Shown: one piece after another, positions 37,966-48,152 of the stretch
Position numbering within the stretch: the first letter of the stretch is position 1
Layout: the number at the start of each line of letters is the position of its first letter
NCBI GenBank assembly: GCA_963678275.1
Contig: OY782765.1
Location: 6,820,001 to 6,884,000, forward strand
Direction of reading: 5' to 3'
Source of the DNA: G963677445 sp963678275
GTDB taxonomy: Bacteria; Bacteroidota; Ignavibacteria; Ignavibacteriales; Melioribacteraceae
DNA: 64,000 bases
Made by a program: the position numbers and the translations under genes
Notes under the pieces: model-generated
What the model saw: the letters and a program-made list of their open reading frames with translations, nothing else
The model's database searches: none
Told to the model about the DNA's origin: nothing

Positions 37966-40842
37966 ATGTTTAACCGCAAGAATTTTTTGTGCACCAAATT
38001 TATTTTATTGTTTTTTCTCACCTTTACAATAATTTCAGCTCAGAATAAAACCGGAAAAATCACCGGTACCGTTGTCGATAAAGATTTTGGCGACGCGCTT
38101 ATCGGCGCGAATGTATTTATAGAAGGAACAACCATCGGCGCGGCAACAGATATTGAAGGTCGCTATGCGATCGATAATATTCCGGTCGGCGCTTACACAG
38201 TAGTTTATTCAATGATTGGATTTCAGAAGCAGAATGTCACCGGCGTGATCGTCAAACATGGCGAAGTAACAAAAATGGATGTTGCGCTTGGAACAGAGAC
38301 TTATGAAACCGAAGAAGTAATAATCTCGGCAAAAGTTGTGGAAGATTCCGAGGCCGGATTGTTAATAAAGAGACAAAAATCTGTTTCAGTAAGTGACGCT
38401 ATCAGTTCGGAGCAATTTTCAAGGGCGGGAAGCGGTAATGCCGCCGAAGCTGTAAAACAGATCGTAGGAGCTTCAGTTGTTGATGGAAAAAATGTTTATG
38501 TAAGAGGTCTTGGCGACAGATATACAAGCACCCAGCTTAACGGAGCGGAAATACCCAGTGTTGACCCTTATAAAAGATCGGGATCAATTGATTTAATTCC
38601 CGCAAATCTTGTTGATAATATTCAGGCGGTAAAAAGTTTTACACCGGACAAGCAGGGAAACTTTTCCGGCGGCACCGTAGATATTAAAACAAAAGATTTT
38701 CCCGATAAACTGAATGTATCTTTTTCAGCCTCTACCTCTTATAATTCAAACGCGACATTCAACAGCGACTTTTTGGGGGTTCACTCAAGCGGAACCGACT
38801 GGATGGGATCAGATGACGGTTACAGGGATATACCATCTGAAATTGGTGAGAAACTCATTATCAGCGCGGGAAACGCTACAAAAAATGATTCGATAGCCAA
38901 CGCTATTGATGTTACTACAAAAAGTTTTAATTCCGATTTTAATACATTCAGGGAAAGTCCTCCGCTTAACCAGAGTTACGCGCTTTCAATCGGAAACCAG
39001 ATAGACCTATTAGGAAAACCGTTTGGGTTTATAGCCAGTCTCACTTATAAAAACAGTACATCCGGTTATTCGGATGGAAGTTTTAACAGATGGGACCGCG
39101 GTGTTATGGACCCTGAAAAATCACAGCTTGATACTGTGATGAATCTTGGTGAGCAGGCAACAGTTCATGAAGTTTTATGGGGCGCTGTTCTGAAAGGTTC
39201 CTACAAACTGACACCTGAACATATTCTCAGCGTGAACGGGCTCTTTAATCAGAATGGAGAGAATAAAGCGAGATTTTTAGCGGGAAGTTTCCCATATGAT
39301 ACCCGTGCCGAAAACTCCTGGCAGGCAACCACTCACCATTATAAAGAAAGATCATTAAAATCTGTTCAGTTGTCTGGTCAGCATTATTTCAAAGAGTTCG
39401 CTAATCTTAAAGTTGAGTGGAAAGGTAATTACCTGGAATCAAACCAGGATGAGCCTGATCTGAGATATTTTTATTCTATTGTTACCCCCGATGATGAATA
39501 TATTATTAAAACCAACCTCCAGCCTGAAAGATACTTCAGGTATACTGATGAAAATCAGCGCGGGGGACAGATAGATTTTTCACTTCCCTTCCACCTGCTC
39601 TCTGACAAACAATCAACATTTAAGTTTGGCGGATATTATCAGAACAAAAGAAGAGAATTCAGGGAAAGAAGATTTTCTTATGAGCCTAAAACAGCTTTGC
39701 AGGCGTCACTTAATGAAGCAGGGGGGGATGTCGCCAGGTTTTTCTCAGATGAATTTCTCGGCTGGGTTGGTTATGATACTATCTCATTCGCGGGTCATAC
39801 AACAATAAATAATTTAATTGGCATCTATGTGCAGGAGGGTGACCAAAAATCAAGCAACTATAATGGTGAGAGTGAAATCTCAGCCTATTATGGAATGTTC
39901 GATATTCCTGTCGGTGATATGTTCAGAGTAATAACAGGGGCAAGATATGAAAACACCAACATGGAAGTAATAAACTTCACAGATTCTCTCGCTCAGATAA
40001 ATACTCATGATCTTCTTCCTTCAGTGAATGTTGTTTATTCTCCGATGAAAGATATGAATATCAGGCTTTCATACGGTAAAACTCTTGCCCGTCCGACATT
40101 CAGAGAGATTTCACCCTTCGTGAACTTCGAATTTAACGGCGGTGACACTTACCGGGGTTATACGAAATTAAAAAGAACACTCATTGACAACTTTGACCTG
40201 CGGTGGGAATGGTATACAGGGGCCGGTCAGATTTTTGCAGTGAGCGGATTTTATAAAGATTTCAGAGACCCTATTGTATTGAAAATTACTGATGCTGTCA
40301 ACAGCCTTGTTGAATGGAGGAACGTGCCTGAGGCTATTGTTTACGGACTTGAGTTTGAAATCAGGAAAAATCTTGAATTTTTATCAGAATCGCTGGTAAA
40401 CTTTTCAATGGGAGCAAACCTGACCCTTATTCACTCCCAGGTTGATATTGATCCGGAAGAGCTTGAGAACCTGAGGGTTTTTGATCCGGATGCTGATAAT
40501 ACGAGACCTTTCCACGGGCAGTCACCTTATATCATAAACGCAAATATTAATTATGATGACTGGGATAACGGATTAACAGCAAGCCTTTTCTATAATGTAT
40601 CAGGAAGAAGACTTACAGCCGTCGGTTCTGTTGGAGCGCCCGACGTTTATGAAGAAGCGTTTCATCTTCTTAACTTTTCGTTATCCAAAAAAGTATATGA
40701 AAATATTTCCCTTAAACTTTCCGTCAATAATATCCTGAATGACCGACAGGAAAAAATTCAGGAATTCAAAGGAACTGAATATATCTATTCAAGTCATACC
40801 AAAGGAGTCAGTTATTCAGTGGGTATGAAATATAGCTTTTAA
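37966..40842 (+). CDS. TonB-dependent outer-membrane receptor
   Basis: A 958-residue outer-membrane receptor. The start is fixed by a GGAAGGAG ribosome site about 8 nt upstream. Signal peptide residues 1-25 (TIISA-Q). Residues about 28-115 form the carboxypeptidase-regulatory-like domain (TGKITGTVVDKDFGDALIGA, then GRYAIDNIPVGAYTVVYSMIGF) common in Bacteroidota-type receptors. A plug domain follows (SGNAAEAVKQIVGASVVDGK, NVYVRGLGDRYTSTQLNGAE), then a 22-strand type barrel to the C-terminus, ending in aromatic F (VGMKYSF). It takes up an unknown substrate using TonB energy. The next gene, 39 nt on, encodes a duplicated T9SS protein that is a plausible substrate-capturing partner. No SusD-like gene is adjacent. 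Confidence 0.94.
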   Translation: MFNRKNFLCTKFILLFFLTFTIISAQNKTGKITGTVVDKDFGDALIGANVFIEGTTIGAATDIEGRYAIDNIPVGAYTVVYSMIGFQKQNVTGVIVKHGEVTKMDVALGTETYETEEVIISAKVVEDSEAGLLIKRQKSVSVSDAISSEQFSRAGSGNAAEAVKQIVGASVVDGKNVYVRGLGDRYTSTQLNGAEIPSVDPYKRSGSIDLIPANLVDNIQAVKSFTPDKQGNFSGGTVDIKTKDFPDKLNVSFSASTSYNSNATFNSDFLGVHSSGTDWMGSDDGYRDIPSEIGEKLIISAGNATKNDSIANAIDVTTKSFNSDFNTFRESPPLNQSYALSIGNQIDLLGKPFGFIASLTYKNSTSGYSDGSFNRWDRGVMDPEKSQLDTVMNLGEQATVHEVLWGAVLKGSYKLTPEHILSVNGLFNQNGENKARFLAGSFPYDTRAENSWQATTHHYKERSLKSVQLSGQHYFKEFANLKVEWKGNYLESNQDEPDLRYFYSIVTPDDEYIIKTNLQPERYFRYTDENQRGGQIDFSLPFHLLSDKQSTFKFGGYYQNKRREFRERRFSYEPKTALQASLNEAGGDVARFFSDEFLGWVGYDTISFAGHTTINNLIGIYVQEGDQKSSNYNGESEISAYYGMFDIPVGDMFRVITGARYENTNMEVINFTDSLAQINTHDLLPSVNVVYSPMKDMNIRLSYGKTLARPTFREISPFVNFEFNGGDTYRGYTKLKRTLIDNFDLRWEWYTGAGQIFAVSGFYKDFRDPIVLKITDAVNSLVEWRNVPEAIVYGLEFEIRKNLEFLSESLVNFSMGANLTLIHSQVDIDPEELENLRVFDPDADNTRPFHGQSPYIINANINYDDWDNGLTASLFYNVSGRRLTAVGSVGAPDVYEEAFHLLNFSLSKKVYENISLKLSVNNILNDRQEKIQEFKGTEYIYSSHTKGVSYSVGMKYSF

Positions 40843-40881
40843 TTTTCATTTATTTAAATAACATTCTTTAAGGAGTGAACA

Positions 40882-43830
40882 ATGAAGAAAACTTTCTTCA
40901 CAACATTTATTTTGACTATCTTCATTCTGGTTTCAAGCATAAACGCACAGTTTGATGAATACTGGAATCAGGTGAATTACAAAGGAGCATTCGGTTCAAC
41001 TAACTGGCTTAAAGGCTGGACAGCAATGGACCATTATGGATATTTTACAACTGCACCCGCTGTTGGCGGTAGCGAAGAAACAATTACAGACGCGACAATC
41101 AATGCCGGTGATGAAGTATACTGGACAGCAGACAAAACTTATGTTCTTGATGGATTCGTATATGTCGAAGAAGGCGCGGTTCTTAACATTGAAGCCGGAA
41201 CAGTAATTAAAGCTAAAGAAGGCCAGGCTGAAAGCGCATCAGCTCTTATTATCTGCCGCGGCGCCAAAATTTACGCGGAAGGCACCGCTTCAGCGCCTAT
41301 TATATTCACATCTGTTACTGATGATGTTACAGACCCTACAGACCTTACTCTTCCTACTTCAAATCTTTGGGGCGGTGTTATTCTTCTTGGTAACGCTACA
41401 ATCAACCCTACAGGCGGCGAAGAACATATTGAAGGTATTCCTGCTGAAGCAAGAACAGCATTTGGTGGAACAGATGATGAAGATAATTCAGGTGTTATGA
41501 GATATGTATCTATCCGTCATGGTGGAACTGATGTTGGTTCAGGTAAAGAGATCAACGGTCTTACACTTGGTGGTGTAGGCCGTGGAACAACAATTGAATA
41601 TATTGAAGTATTTAACAATAATGACGACGGTTACGAATGGTTTGGCGGCACCGTTAACGCAAAATATCTTGTGTCCGCGTTCAACGCTGATGACTGTTTC
41701 GATCATGATATGGGCTTCAGAGGTAAATTGCAGTATTTATTCGCTATTGAAGAACCCACTTTCGGTAACGCATGCGGCGAACATGATGGCGGAACAGACC
41801 CTGAAGATGGCACACCTTATGGTTACGCTCAGGCTTATAACGTTACTTTCCTCGGTTCAGGTAAAGATGCCGGTAACGCTGATAACGACTGGTTATTCAA
41901 CATCAGAGATTTCTGGGGCGGCTTTTATAAAAACTCTATTTTCGGTGACTATGCCGGTAAAGCTATTCAGATTGAAGACCTCGCGACAGGAAATGATTGT
42001 AAATTAAGACTCGATAATGGCGAAATTCTTCTTGAAAACAACCTTTGGTTCGATTTTGGCGCAGGTTCAACTTTAGAAGCTATCGCTGAAAATTCATACA
42101 CCGCAACTTATCTCGCGGGCGCTCAGAACGCAATTGAAAGCCCTGCTCTCGCTTCTATTACAAGAACTCCGTATACCCAGACTATGGACCCGAGACCTGC
42201 CGCTGACGGCGTTGCTTATCAGAATCTTGCCTCTTATCCGAATGATGACTTCTTTGATCATGTAAACTATAAAGGCGCTTTTGGTTCAACTAACTGGATG
42301 AAAGGCTGGACAGCTCTTGATCATTACGGTTATCTTACTGAAGATGCTACACCGACAAACACAGTAAACGTCACTGACGCCGATATTAACGCAGGGGATA
42401 AAGTATACTGGACTGCAGATAACACTTACGTTCTTGATGGTTTTGTTTATGTGGAAGATGGCGCTGTTCTTAATATCGAAGCAGGAACTGTTATTAAAGC
42501 TAAAGAAGGTCAGGCCGAAAGCGCTTCTGCTCTTATAATCTGCCGCGGCGGAAAAATTTACGCTGAAGGAACAGGCGTCAATCCTATTATCTTTACATCT
42601 GTGACTGACGATGTTACTGATCCTACAGACCTTACACTTCCTACTTCAAACCTTTGGGGCGGTCTTATTCTTCTTGGTAAAGCGACAATCAACCCGACAG
42701 GAGGCGAAGAAAATATTGAAGGAATTCCTGCTGAAGCAAGAACAACTTATGGCGGTACAGATGATGAAGACTGTACAGGTGTTTTGAAATATGTCTCTAT
42801 TCGTCACGGCGGTACAGATGTTGGCTCAGGTAAAGAAATCAACGGTCTTACATTTGGCGCTGTTGGCAACAGCACAACAATCGATTTTATCGAAGTATTC
42901 AACAACAACGACGATGGTTACGAATGGTTTGGCGGAAACGTTGACTGCAGGCACCTTGTAAGCGCGTTCAACGCAGATGACTGTTTTGACCATGATATGG
43001 GTATCAGAGGCAAATTCCAGTTCTTATTCGCTATCCAGGAACCGACATTCGGAAATGCCTGTGGCGAACATGATGGCGGAACAGACCCTGAAGATGGCGC
43101 TCCTTACGCGTTCCCGCAGTCTTATAACGTTACTTTCCTTGGTTCAGGTATGAATGCCGGTAATGCTGATAACGACTGGCTCTTTAACATGCGCGATTAC
43201 TGGGGTGGTGTTTACAATAACTCAATCTTTGGCGATTATGCCGGCAAAGCTATACAGATAGAAGACCTCGCGACTGGCAATGATTCAAAAACCAGACTTG
43301 ACAATGGCGAAATTCTTCTTTCAAACAACATTTTCTTCGATTTTGGCTCAGGCTCAACATTTGCCGATATCGCTGAAAACAGCTATGAAGCCAATCACCT
43401 TTCAGCTAACAACAATGCCATTGAATCACCCGCGCTTGGCTCTATCACAAGAACTCCATATACCCAAACAATGGACCCAAGACCTGAAGCAGGCGGCGCG
43501 GCTTACGAAAACCTTGCTGCTATAGTTACAGGTGTAAAAGAAATCAGTGTAAATGATGTTGTTCCTGCTGATTTCAACCTTTCACAGAACTATCCTAATC
43601 CGTTCAACCCGACTACAAATATCTCTTTTGCTCTTCCTGTATCCTCACAGGTTAAACTGGTTGTTTATAACGTTCTTGGTCAGAAAGTTGCCGAACTCGT
43701 TAATGATTTCAAAACTGCCGGAACTCATACAATTGAATGGGACGCCGCGAGTATGTCAAGTGGTGTTTATTTCTATTCTCTGGAAGCAGATAACGTAGTT
43801 GTTACTAAAAAAATGACTCTGCTCAAATAA
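40882..43830 (+). CDS. Internally duplicated T9SS protein, partner of the TonB receptor
   Basis: A 982-residue secreted protein with an AAGGAG ribosome site. Signal peptide residues 1-22 (SSINA-Q). Two closely similar halves of about 425 residues follow (about 28-450 and 458-880), each beginning VNYKGAFGSTNW and containing TYVLDGFVYVE, LNIEAGTVIKAKEGQAESAS, ALIICRG, SIRHGGTDVGSG and YEWFGG. The pattern of short turns and hydrophobic strands looks like a right-handed parallel beta-helix. The last 90 residues are a T9SS sorting domain (LSQNYPNPFNPTT). It lies 39 nt after the receptor gene and is closed by a terminator, so the two form an operon. Proteins of this type often accompany TonB receptors, but the ligand is not known. 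Codons are strongly C/T-ending, suggesting high expression. Confidence 0.88.
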   Translation: MKKTFFTTFILTIFILVSSINAQFDEYWNQVNYKGAFGSTNWLKGWTAMDHYGYFTTAPAVGGSEETITDATINAGDEVYWTADKTYVLDGFVYVEEGAVLNIEAGTVIKAKEGQAESASALIICRGAKIYAEGTASAPIIFTSVTDDVTDPTDLTLPTSNLWGGVILLGNATINPTGGEEHIEGIPAEARTAFGGTDDEDNSGVMRYVSIRHGGTDVGSGKEINGLTLGGVGRGTTIEYIEVFNNNDDGYEWFGGTVNAKYLVSAFNADDCFDHDMGFRGKLQYLFAIEEPTFGNACGEHDGGTDPEDGTPYGYAQAYNVTFLGSGKDAGNADNDWLFNIRDFWGGFYKNSIFGDYAGKAIQIEDLATGNDCKLRLDNGEILLENNLWFDFGAGSTLEAIAENSYTATYLAGAQNAIESPALASITRTPYTQTMDPRPAADGVAYQNLASYPNDDFFDHVNYKGAFGSTNWMKGWTALDHYGYLTEDATPTNTVNVTDADINAGDKVYWTADNTYVLDGFVYVEDGAVLNIEAGTVIKAKEGQAESASALIICRGGKIYAEGTGVNPIIFTSVTDDVTDPTDLTLPTSNLWGGLILLGKATINPTGGEENIEGIPAEARTTYGGTDDEDCTGVLKYVSIRHGGTDVGSGKEINGLTFGAVGNSTTIDFIEVFNNNDDGYEWFGGNVDCRHLVSAFNADDCFDHDMGIRGKFQFLFAIQEPTFGNACGEHDGGTDPEDGAPYAFPQSYNVTFLGSGMNAGNADNDWLFNMRDYWGGVYNNSIFGDYAGKAIQIEDLATGNDSKTRLDNGEILLSNNIFFDFGSGSTFADIAENSYEANHLSANNNAIESPALGSITRTPYTQTMDPRPEAGGAAYENLAAIVTGVKEISVNDVVPADFNLSQNYPNPFNPTTNISFALPVSSQVKLVVYNVLGQKVAELVNDFKTAGTHTIEWDAASMSSGVYFYSLEADNVVVTKKMTLLK

Positions 43831-43861
43831 ATTTTCCCGTTACATCTCTCCTTCCAAAACC

Positions 43862-43899
43862 GGGGCGCTGTGCTTTTTATAAGCCGCGTCCCTTTTTTT
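43862..43899 (+). terminator. Rho-independent terminator of the receptor operon
   Basis: A 7-bp stem GGGGCGC/GCGTCCC (43862-43868 with 43886-43892, one G-T pair), a 17-nt loop and seven T residues, 32 nt after the stop of the duplicated T9SS gene. Confidence 0.75.
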
Positions 43900-44455
43900 A
43901 TTTAAATCCTGCCCGGCTGATCAAGCCGGAAGAGGATTATAATGGACAATTGACAACGGATAATTAAAAGATGGCTCCGGTGGTTTTATAATATGTCAAT
44001 TTTTCCTGTTCTGGTAATTTATGGGTTCTCAGCGAAATCCGCGGGAAATAATAAACCTGGCAAATAAGGTTTAATTTAGCAGTGTTGTCACCTTCTGCTG
44101 TTAAGGTTAAGAATCAGGAACAAGGTTTTTTTGAGTTTTTCATGGTATTCTGCAATTTTATAATTTTGTGTTGTCTTTCAATATAAATATGCGAAATCAA
44201 AGAAATCTGCGCTAAGCTTTCTCCTTTTAATTATTCATTATTCATTATTAATTGTTACCTACAGTCTTCCCATTTTGTATAAAATATGACTGCTTATTGA
44301 AAAATTTGTCATTTTGTTTGTTCCGGCCCGGTCAGATTACAGGCAGGATTTCCAAATCCTGTTATTAAATCGGGGAAAATAATTAAGAAGGCGCTTAAAT
44401 TAGTTGATTAACTCCACTTTTTGTTTTTAATTGCAACGGTTTAATAATTTACTTT
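43900..44455. other. Gene-free AT-rich spacer
   Basis: About 555 bp between the receptor terminator and the Lol-like operon. There are repeated ATTATTC units near 44230-44250. I see no coding frame, RNA gene or convincing promoter here. Confidence 0.5.
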
Positions 44456-44461
44456 GTGTTG

Positions 44462-45685
44462 ATGAATTTTCCTATATACCTCGCTAAAAGATATATTAAA
44501 AGCAGAAGAGGTTTGAACCTTCTCTCCTTTATTTCACTATTTACCATAGGCGGCATAGCCCTCGGTGTGGCAGTCTTAATAATTGCCCTTTCTGTACTAA
44601 AAGGATTCGAAGACGCCGTCGCTGAAAAAATTGTGAACCTTAATTCACATATATATATAACAGGATTCAGCGACCGGATGCTTGACGAACCTGAATTTAT
44701 TATTCCGGTGATGCGAGAGGTGACAGGTGATAATTATGAAAATATTTCACCATTTATCTCAGGCAATGCCATAATCCGTTCCAGAAGATTATCGGAGGGT
44801 GTAAAGGTTATCGGAATTAATCCGGAAGATGAAGCCGGGTTGGCTCAATATATAGTTTCAGGGGCTTTCTCATTTGACTCACTCAAAGGAAAACCCGCGG
44901 TAATAATAGGGAAAAAACTTGCCGATAAACTATTCGTGAAGCCGGGCGATAAAATCACATTCTTTTCACTTCCGGGCAAAAAACCACCTTCAGCCGAAAA
45001 TCCTCCCATGATAAAACAATTTATAGTGAGCGCTCTTTATGAAAGCGGAATGGCGGCTTATGATGATATAAAAGTATATATTGATTTTGAGAGCGCGCGG
45101 AAATTGTTTATGACTGACGGCAAAGTTTCGGGTTACAATATCAGGTTAACAAATATATCCGGGATCGATTCTCTCGCGGCAGATTTGCAGGATATTCTCG
45201 GTTATCCATATAATGTCAGGACTATTTACCAGGAATTTCAGAGCATTTTTACCTGGCTGGATTTGCAGAAGGAACCTGTTCCCCTTATACTCGGATTAAT
45301 TGTTATCGTCGCGGCGTTTAATATAATCGGAACTATCCTGATGCTTGTTCTGGAACGAACTGTGGAAATAGGGGTTCTTAGAGCTATGGGTATGACGAGG
45401 AAACAAGTGACAAAAATATTTATCATCGCCGGGATGACCCTTACCGTTACAGGTATTTTAATCGGTAATCTTCTGGCGTTTCTGATTAGTCTGGCTCAGA
45501 TGGAGTTAGGGCTCGTCAGGCTTCCATCCTCTGTTTATTTTATGTCTGTGGCCCCCGTATCAATTGAGCCGGCGCATTATATTCTCGTATCGGTTTTCGC
45601 GTTAATAATTTCGTTAGGTTCATCCTGGATCCCCGGCAGAATAGCCGCCCGAATGGACCCGGTAAAAGCGTTGAGGTTTGGCTGA
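44462..45685 (+). CDS. LolC/LolE-type ABC permease, first
   Basis: A 407-residue inner-membrane permease of the FtsX/LolCE family. The ATG at 44462 is chosen; an in-frame GTG at 44456 is possible, and no clear ribosome site decides. The N-terminal helix (LNLLSFISLFTIGGIALGVA) is followed by an extracytoplasmic domain of about 230 residues and three C-terminal helices (about 270-400) with the FtsX pattern MLVLERTVEIGVLRAMGMTR. In LolCDE systems such a pair with a LolD ATPase moves lipoproteins from the inner membrane to LolA. The overall three-gene order permease-permease-ATPase supports that role. Confidence 0.88.
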   Translation: MNFPIYLAKRYIKSRRGLNLLSFISLFTIGGIALGVAVLIIALSVLKGFEDAVAEKIVNLNSHIYITGFSDRMLDEPEFIIPVMREVTGDNYENISPFISGNAIIRSRRLSEGVKVIGINPEDEAGLAQYIVSGAFSFDSLKGKPAVIIGKKLADKLFVKPGDKITFFSLPGKKPPSAENPPMIKQFIVSALYESGMAAYDDIKVYIDFESARKLFMTDGKVSGYNIRLTNISGIDSLAADLQDILGYPYNVRTIYQEFQSIFTWLDLQKEPVPLILGLIVIVAAFNIIGTILMLVLERTVEIGVLRAMGMTRKQVTKIFIIAGMTLTVTGILIGNLLAFLISLAQMELGLVRLPSSVYFMSVAPVSIEPAHYILVSVFALIISLGSSWIPGRIAARMDPVKALRFG

Positions 45686-45686
45686 T

Positions 45687-46916
45687 ATGACAGAGTTATT
45701 TATTTCGGGAAGATATGTAAAGTCGAGAAGAAGTTTAAATTTCATTACCATAATATCGCTGCTCTCAACATTGGGCATAACAATCGGAGTTGCGGCGTTA
45801 ATAATAGTGCTCTCGGTATTTAACGGATTTGGGGGCCTGGTAAAATCGATTCTTGTAAATTTTGACCCTCACGTGAGGATTACCTTAACTGATTCCGAGA
45901 GTAAAAATCATCTTGAAAACCTTGAAGCCGAAATAAAGAATATTGAAGGTGTTAATGTTTTTACTCCTTACGTGGAAGGTAAAATAGTTCTGTTTACAAA
46001 ACATGGCCATTATGAAATTGTCGACCTGAAGGGGATAAAAACTGAAAAAGCCGAAGGGTGGGGAGTTAAAGAGAGAATTGTGACAGGCGGTTTTGGCGCC
46101 CCGGGGAAAAAATCTCCCGCCTCCCTGGTTTCAGGTTTCCCTGTCGCCATTAAATTATCGAGCCGTAAAGGAGATACTCTTCAGGCAATATCATTTAATA
46201 AAATTGAACAAACCCTGGTAAACTATTCTCTCCCGGGCGCAAAAAATGTTATAATAAGCGGCATTTTTGAGACCAATAATAAAGATTATGATTCAAGATA
46301 TGTTTTTTGCGATCTTGAAAACGGTCAGGATATTCTTGGACTGGGAAAAGATATTTCAGGATATGAGCTTCGGCTGGATGACCTCGACAGAGCGGATGAA
46401 GTAAAAAAGATCCTTTCAGAAAAACTTGATCCTGAGCTGTTTTCGGTATATTCATGGTATGATCTTCACAGTGATCTTTATAACGTTATGCAAATTGAGC
46501 GCTGGTCGGCTTATATATTGTTATGCCTTATCATCGCTGTCGGCACTTTTAATATACTCAGTTCGCTTAGCATGACTGTCATAGAGAAAAAGAAAGATAT
46601 AGGGATATTGCGTTCATTCGGCGCGTCGGAAAAATTTATCAGGAGAATATTTTTATTTGAGGGGATGATAGTCGGCGTGGCCGGGACTCTGGCAGGTTTG
46701 GCAATAGGAGTTCTAATATGTTTTCTCCAGATAGAATTTAATATATATACTCTTGATAATAGCAGGTATATTATTGACGCTCTCCCTGTTGAGCTGCGGT
46801 TATCCGATATAATTGTAATTGCCGCGATGTCGTTGTTCCTGACGTTTTCCGCCTCACTTTATCCGGCAAGAAGAGCCCTGAAAATTTCTGTCACCGACGC
46901 CGTCAAATGGGAATAA
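45687..46916 (+). CDS. LolC/LolE-type ABC permease, second
   Basis: A 409-residue paralogue of the previous permease, with the same layout: N-terminal helix (NFITIISLLSTLGITIGVAA), large extracytoplasmic domain, and three C-terminal helices with VIEKKKDIGILRSFGASEKF. The ATG at 45687 lies one base after the upstream stop; an in-frame TTG at 45678 would overlap it and is less likely. It would form the heterodimeric membrane part of a Lol-type lipoprotein exporter with its neighbour. Confidence 0.88.
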   Translation: MTELFISGRYVKSRRSLNFITIISLLSTLGITIGVAALIIVLSVFNGFGGLVKSILVNFDPHVRITLTDSESKNHLENLEAEIKNIEGVNVFTPYVEGKIVLFTKHGHYEIVDLKGIKTEKAEGWGVKERIVTGGFGAPGKKSPASLVSGFPVAIKLSSRKGDTLQAISFNKIEQTLVNYSLPGAKNVIISGIFETNNKDYDSRYVFCDLENGQDILGLGKDISGYELRLDDLDRADEVKKILSEKLDPELFSVYSWYDLHSDLYNVMQIERWSAYILLCLIIAVGTFNILSSLSMTVIEKKKDIGILRSFGASEKFIRRIFLFEGMIVGVAGTLAGLAIGVLICFLQIEFNIYTLDNSRYIIDALPVELRLSDIIVIAAMSLFLTFSASLYPARRALKISVTDAVKWE

Positions 46917-46921
46917 TAAAG

Positions 46922-47608
46922 ATGAATGATATAATATTAAAAGCTGAAAATATTTATAAATCATATTCGGGAAAAGGCAAGAAAAAACTTGAGGTTCTCT
47001 CCGGAATAAATCTGGAAGTGAGGAAAAAAGAGCTGACAATTATTGTCGGGTCGTCAGGCGCCGGTAAAAGCACCCTGCTCCATATTCTCGGAGGTCTGGA
47101 TAAACCAGATAAAGGGGATGTTGTGATAAGTGATAATAATATTTTCCGACTGAATGATGAAAAACTTTCCCGATTCCGCAATAAAAATATTGGCTTCGTT
47201 TTTCAGTTTCACCATCTTCTTCCTGAATTTACGGCAAAAGAGAATGTCGCTATTCCGAAGATGCTTTCCGGAACTCCGAAAAATGAAGCGTTTCAGAGAG
47301 CGGATGAACTTCTTGATCTTGTTGGTTTATCTGACAGGCTTGAACATAAACCTGCCGAGCTTTCAGGAGGTGAACAGCAAAGGATAGCCGTCGCCCGCGC
47401 GATGGTTAATAGTCCCGAACTTATTTTCGCCGATGAACCTACCGGAAATCTTGATTCAAAAAACAGCGAAATAATCCATAACCTGATAATGGACCTTCAA
47501 AAAAACAGCGGCGCCACTTTTTTGGTGGTTACACACAATAAAGATTTGGTTGACCTGGGTGAAAGAGTGCTGGAAATGAGAGACGGGCAAATCCTGAACC
47601 AGGAGTGA
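46922..47608 (+). CDS. LolD-type ABC ATPase
   Basis: A 228-residue ATPase of the MacB/LolD class with Walker A GSSGAGKST, Q-loop FVFQFHHLLPEF (the FQFHHLLPEF form is typical of LolD), signature LSGGEQQR and Walker B LIFADEPTGNLDS. I use the ATG at 46922 because a GGGAAT stretch precedes it; the ATG at 46907, overlapping the upstream gene, would add five residues. It powers the two upstream permeases and ends the operon. Confidence 0.9.
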   Translation: MNDIILKAENIYKSYSGKGKKKLEVLSGINLEVRKKELTIIVGSSGAGKSTLLHILGGLDKPDKGDVVISDNNIFRLNDEKLSRFRNKNIGFVFQFHHLLPEFTAKENVAIPKMLSGTPKNEAFQRADELLDLVGLSDRLEHKPAELSGGEQQRIAVARAMVNSPELIFADEPTGNLDSKNSEIIHNLIMDLQKNSGATFLVVTHNKDLVDLGERVLEMRDGQILNQE

Positions 47609-47848
47609 TAAACTAAAAATTCCTTACCTCTCGCAAAATGAAATCGCGGAAATTTTAGGAAATATCGCAAGAATTTGTTATCCTTTTATCGTTGGGAAAG
47701 GTCTTTTTAGCCATAAATGATCTGTGATAAAATTAAAATTCTATCGATCTGAGTCTGTCAGGGATGTCATAGGGTATTTGATTATCCTGAGTGGTTTGTG
47801 AATCCTCTACAAGGATTTTGTCTTGAGGTATTAACAATTTTCTACCCC

Positions 47849-47940
47849 ATTGGGAACGTTCCGCACTAATTATTGCCTCTGCAAGGCAAATGAAATAAAA
47901 AGAACCTTGTGCAGGTTCCATTAGTTCGGAACGTCCCAAT
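47849..47940. repeat. Inverted-repeat element with two inner hairpins
   Basis: The arms 47849-47870 and 47920-47940 are near-perfect inverted repeats (ATTGGGAACGTTCCG... against CGGAACGTCCCAAT, with CACTAAT/ATTAGT continuing). Between them are two perfect 6-bp hairpins: TTGCCT/AGGCAA (47873-47889) and GAACCT/AGGTTC (47902-47918), each with a 5-nt loop. The whole folds as a three-way junction. It has no ORF and resembles a small non-coding, MITE-like or REP-like unit. Confidence 0.7.
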
Positions 47941-47970
47941 AGGATGGAATATGATAGATAACCTGGAAAA

Positions 47971-47987
47971 CATCTCTGTAGGAGATG
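47971..47987. repeat. Short hairpin of the same style
   Basis: CATCTC, loop TGTAG, GAGATG: a perfect 6-bp stem with a 5-nt loop, about 30 bp after the inverted-repeat element. Stem sequence differs from the two inner hairpins, but stem length and loop length are the same. Confidence 0.6.
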
Positions 47988-48152
47988 CATAAAATGACGC
48001 TCAAATTCAGAATTCGTGATTCCTGGAAAACTACTTATGGAAATCAATTCGTGAAATTTAATATCGTATTGTTGACTCACATCCCGAGAGAAATTTGGAT
48101 AACTTATTGAATTGCATGCAGTTATAAATATATTTATTGTACTCCCGCGGGC

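Noticed and set aside
47733..48080. Open frame of 115 codons on the minus strand
   Set aside because: It runs across the inverted-repeat element and its hairpins, has no ribosome site and no family resemblance; the repeats explain the sequence.
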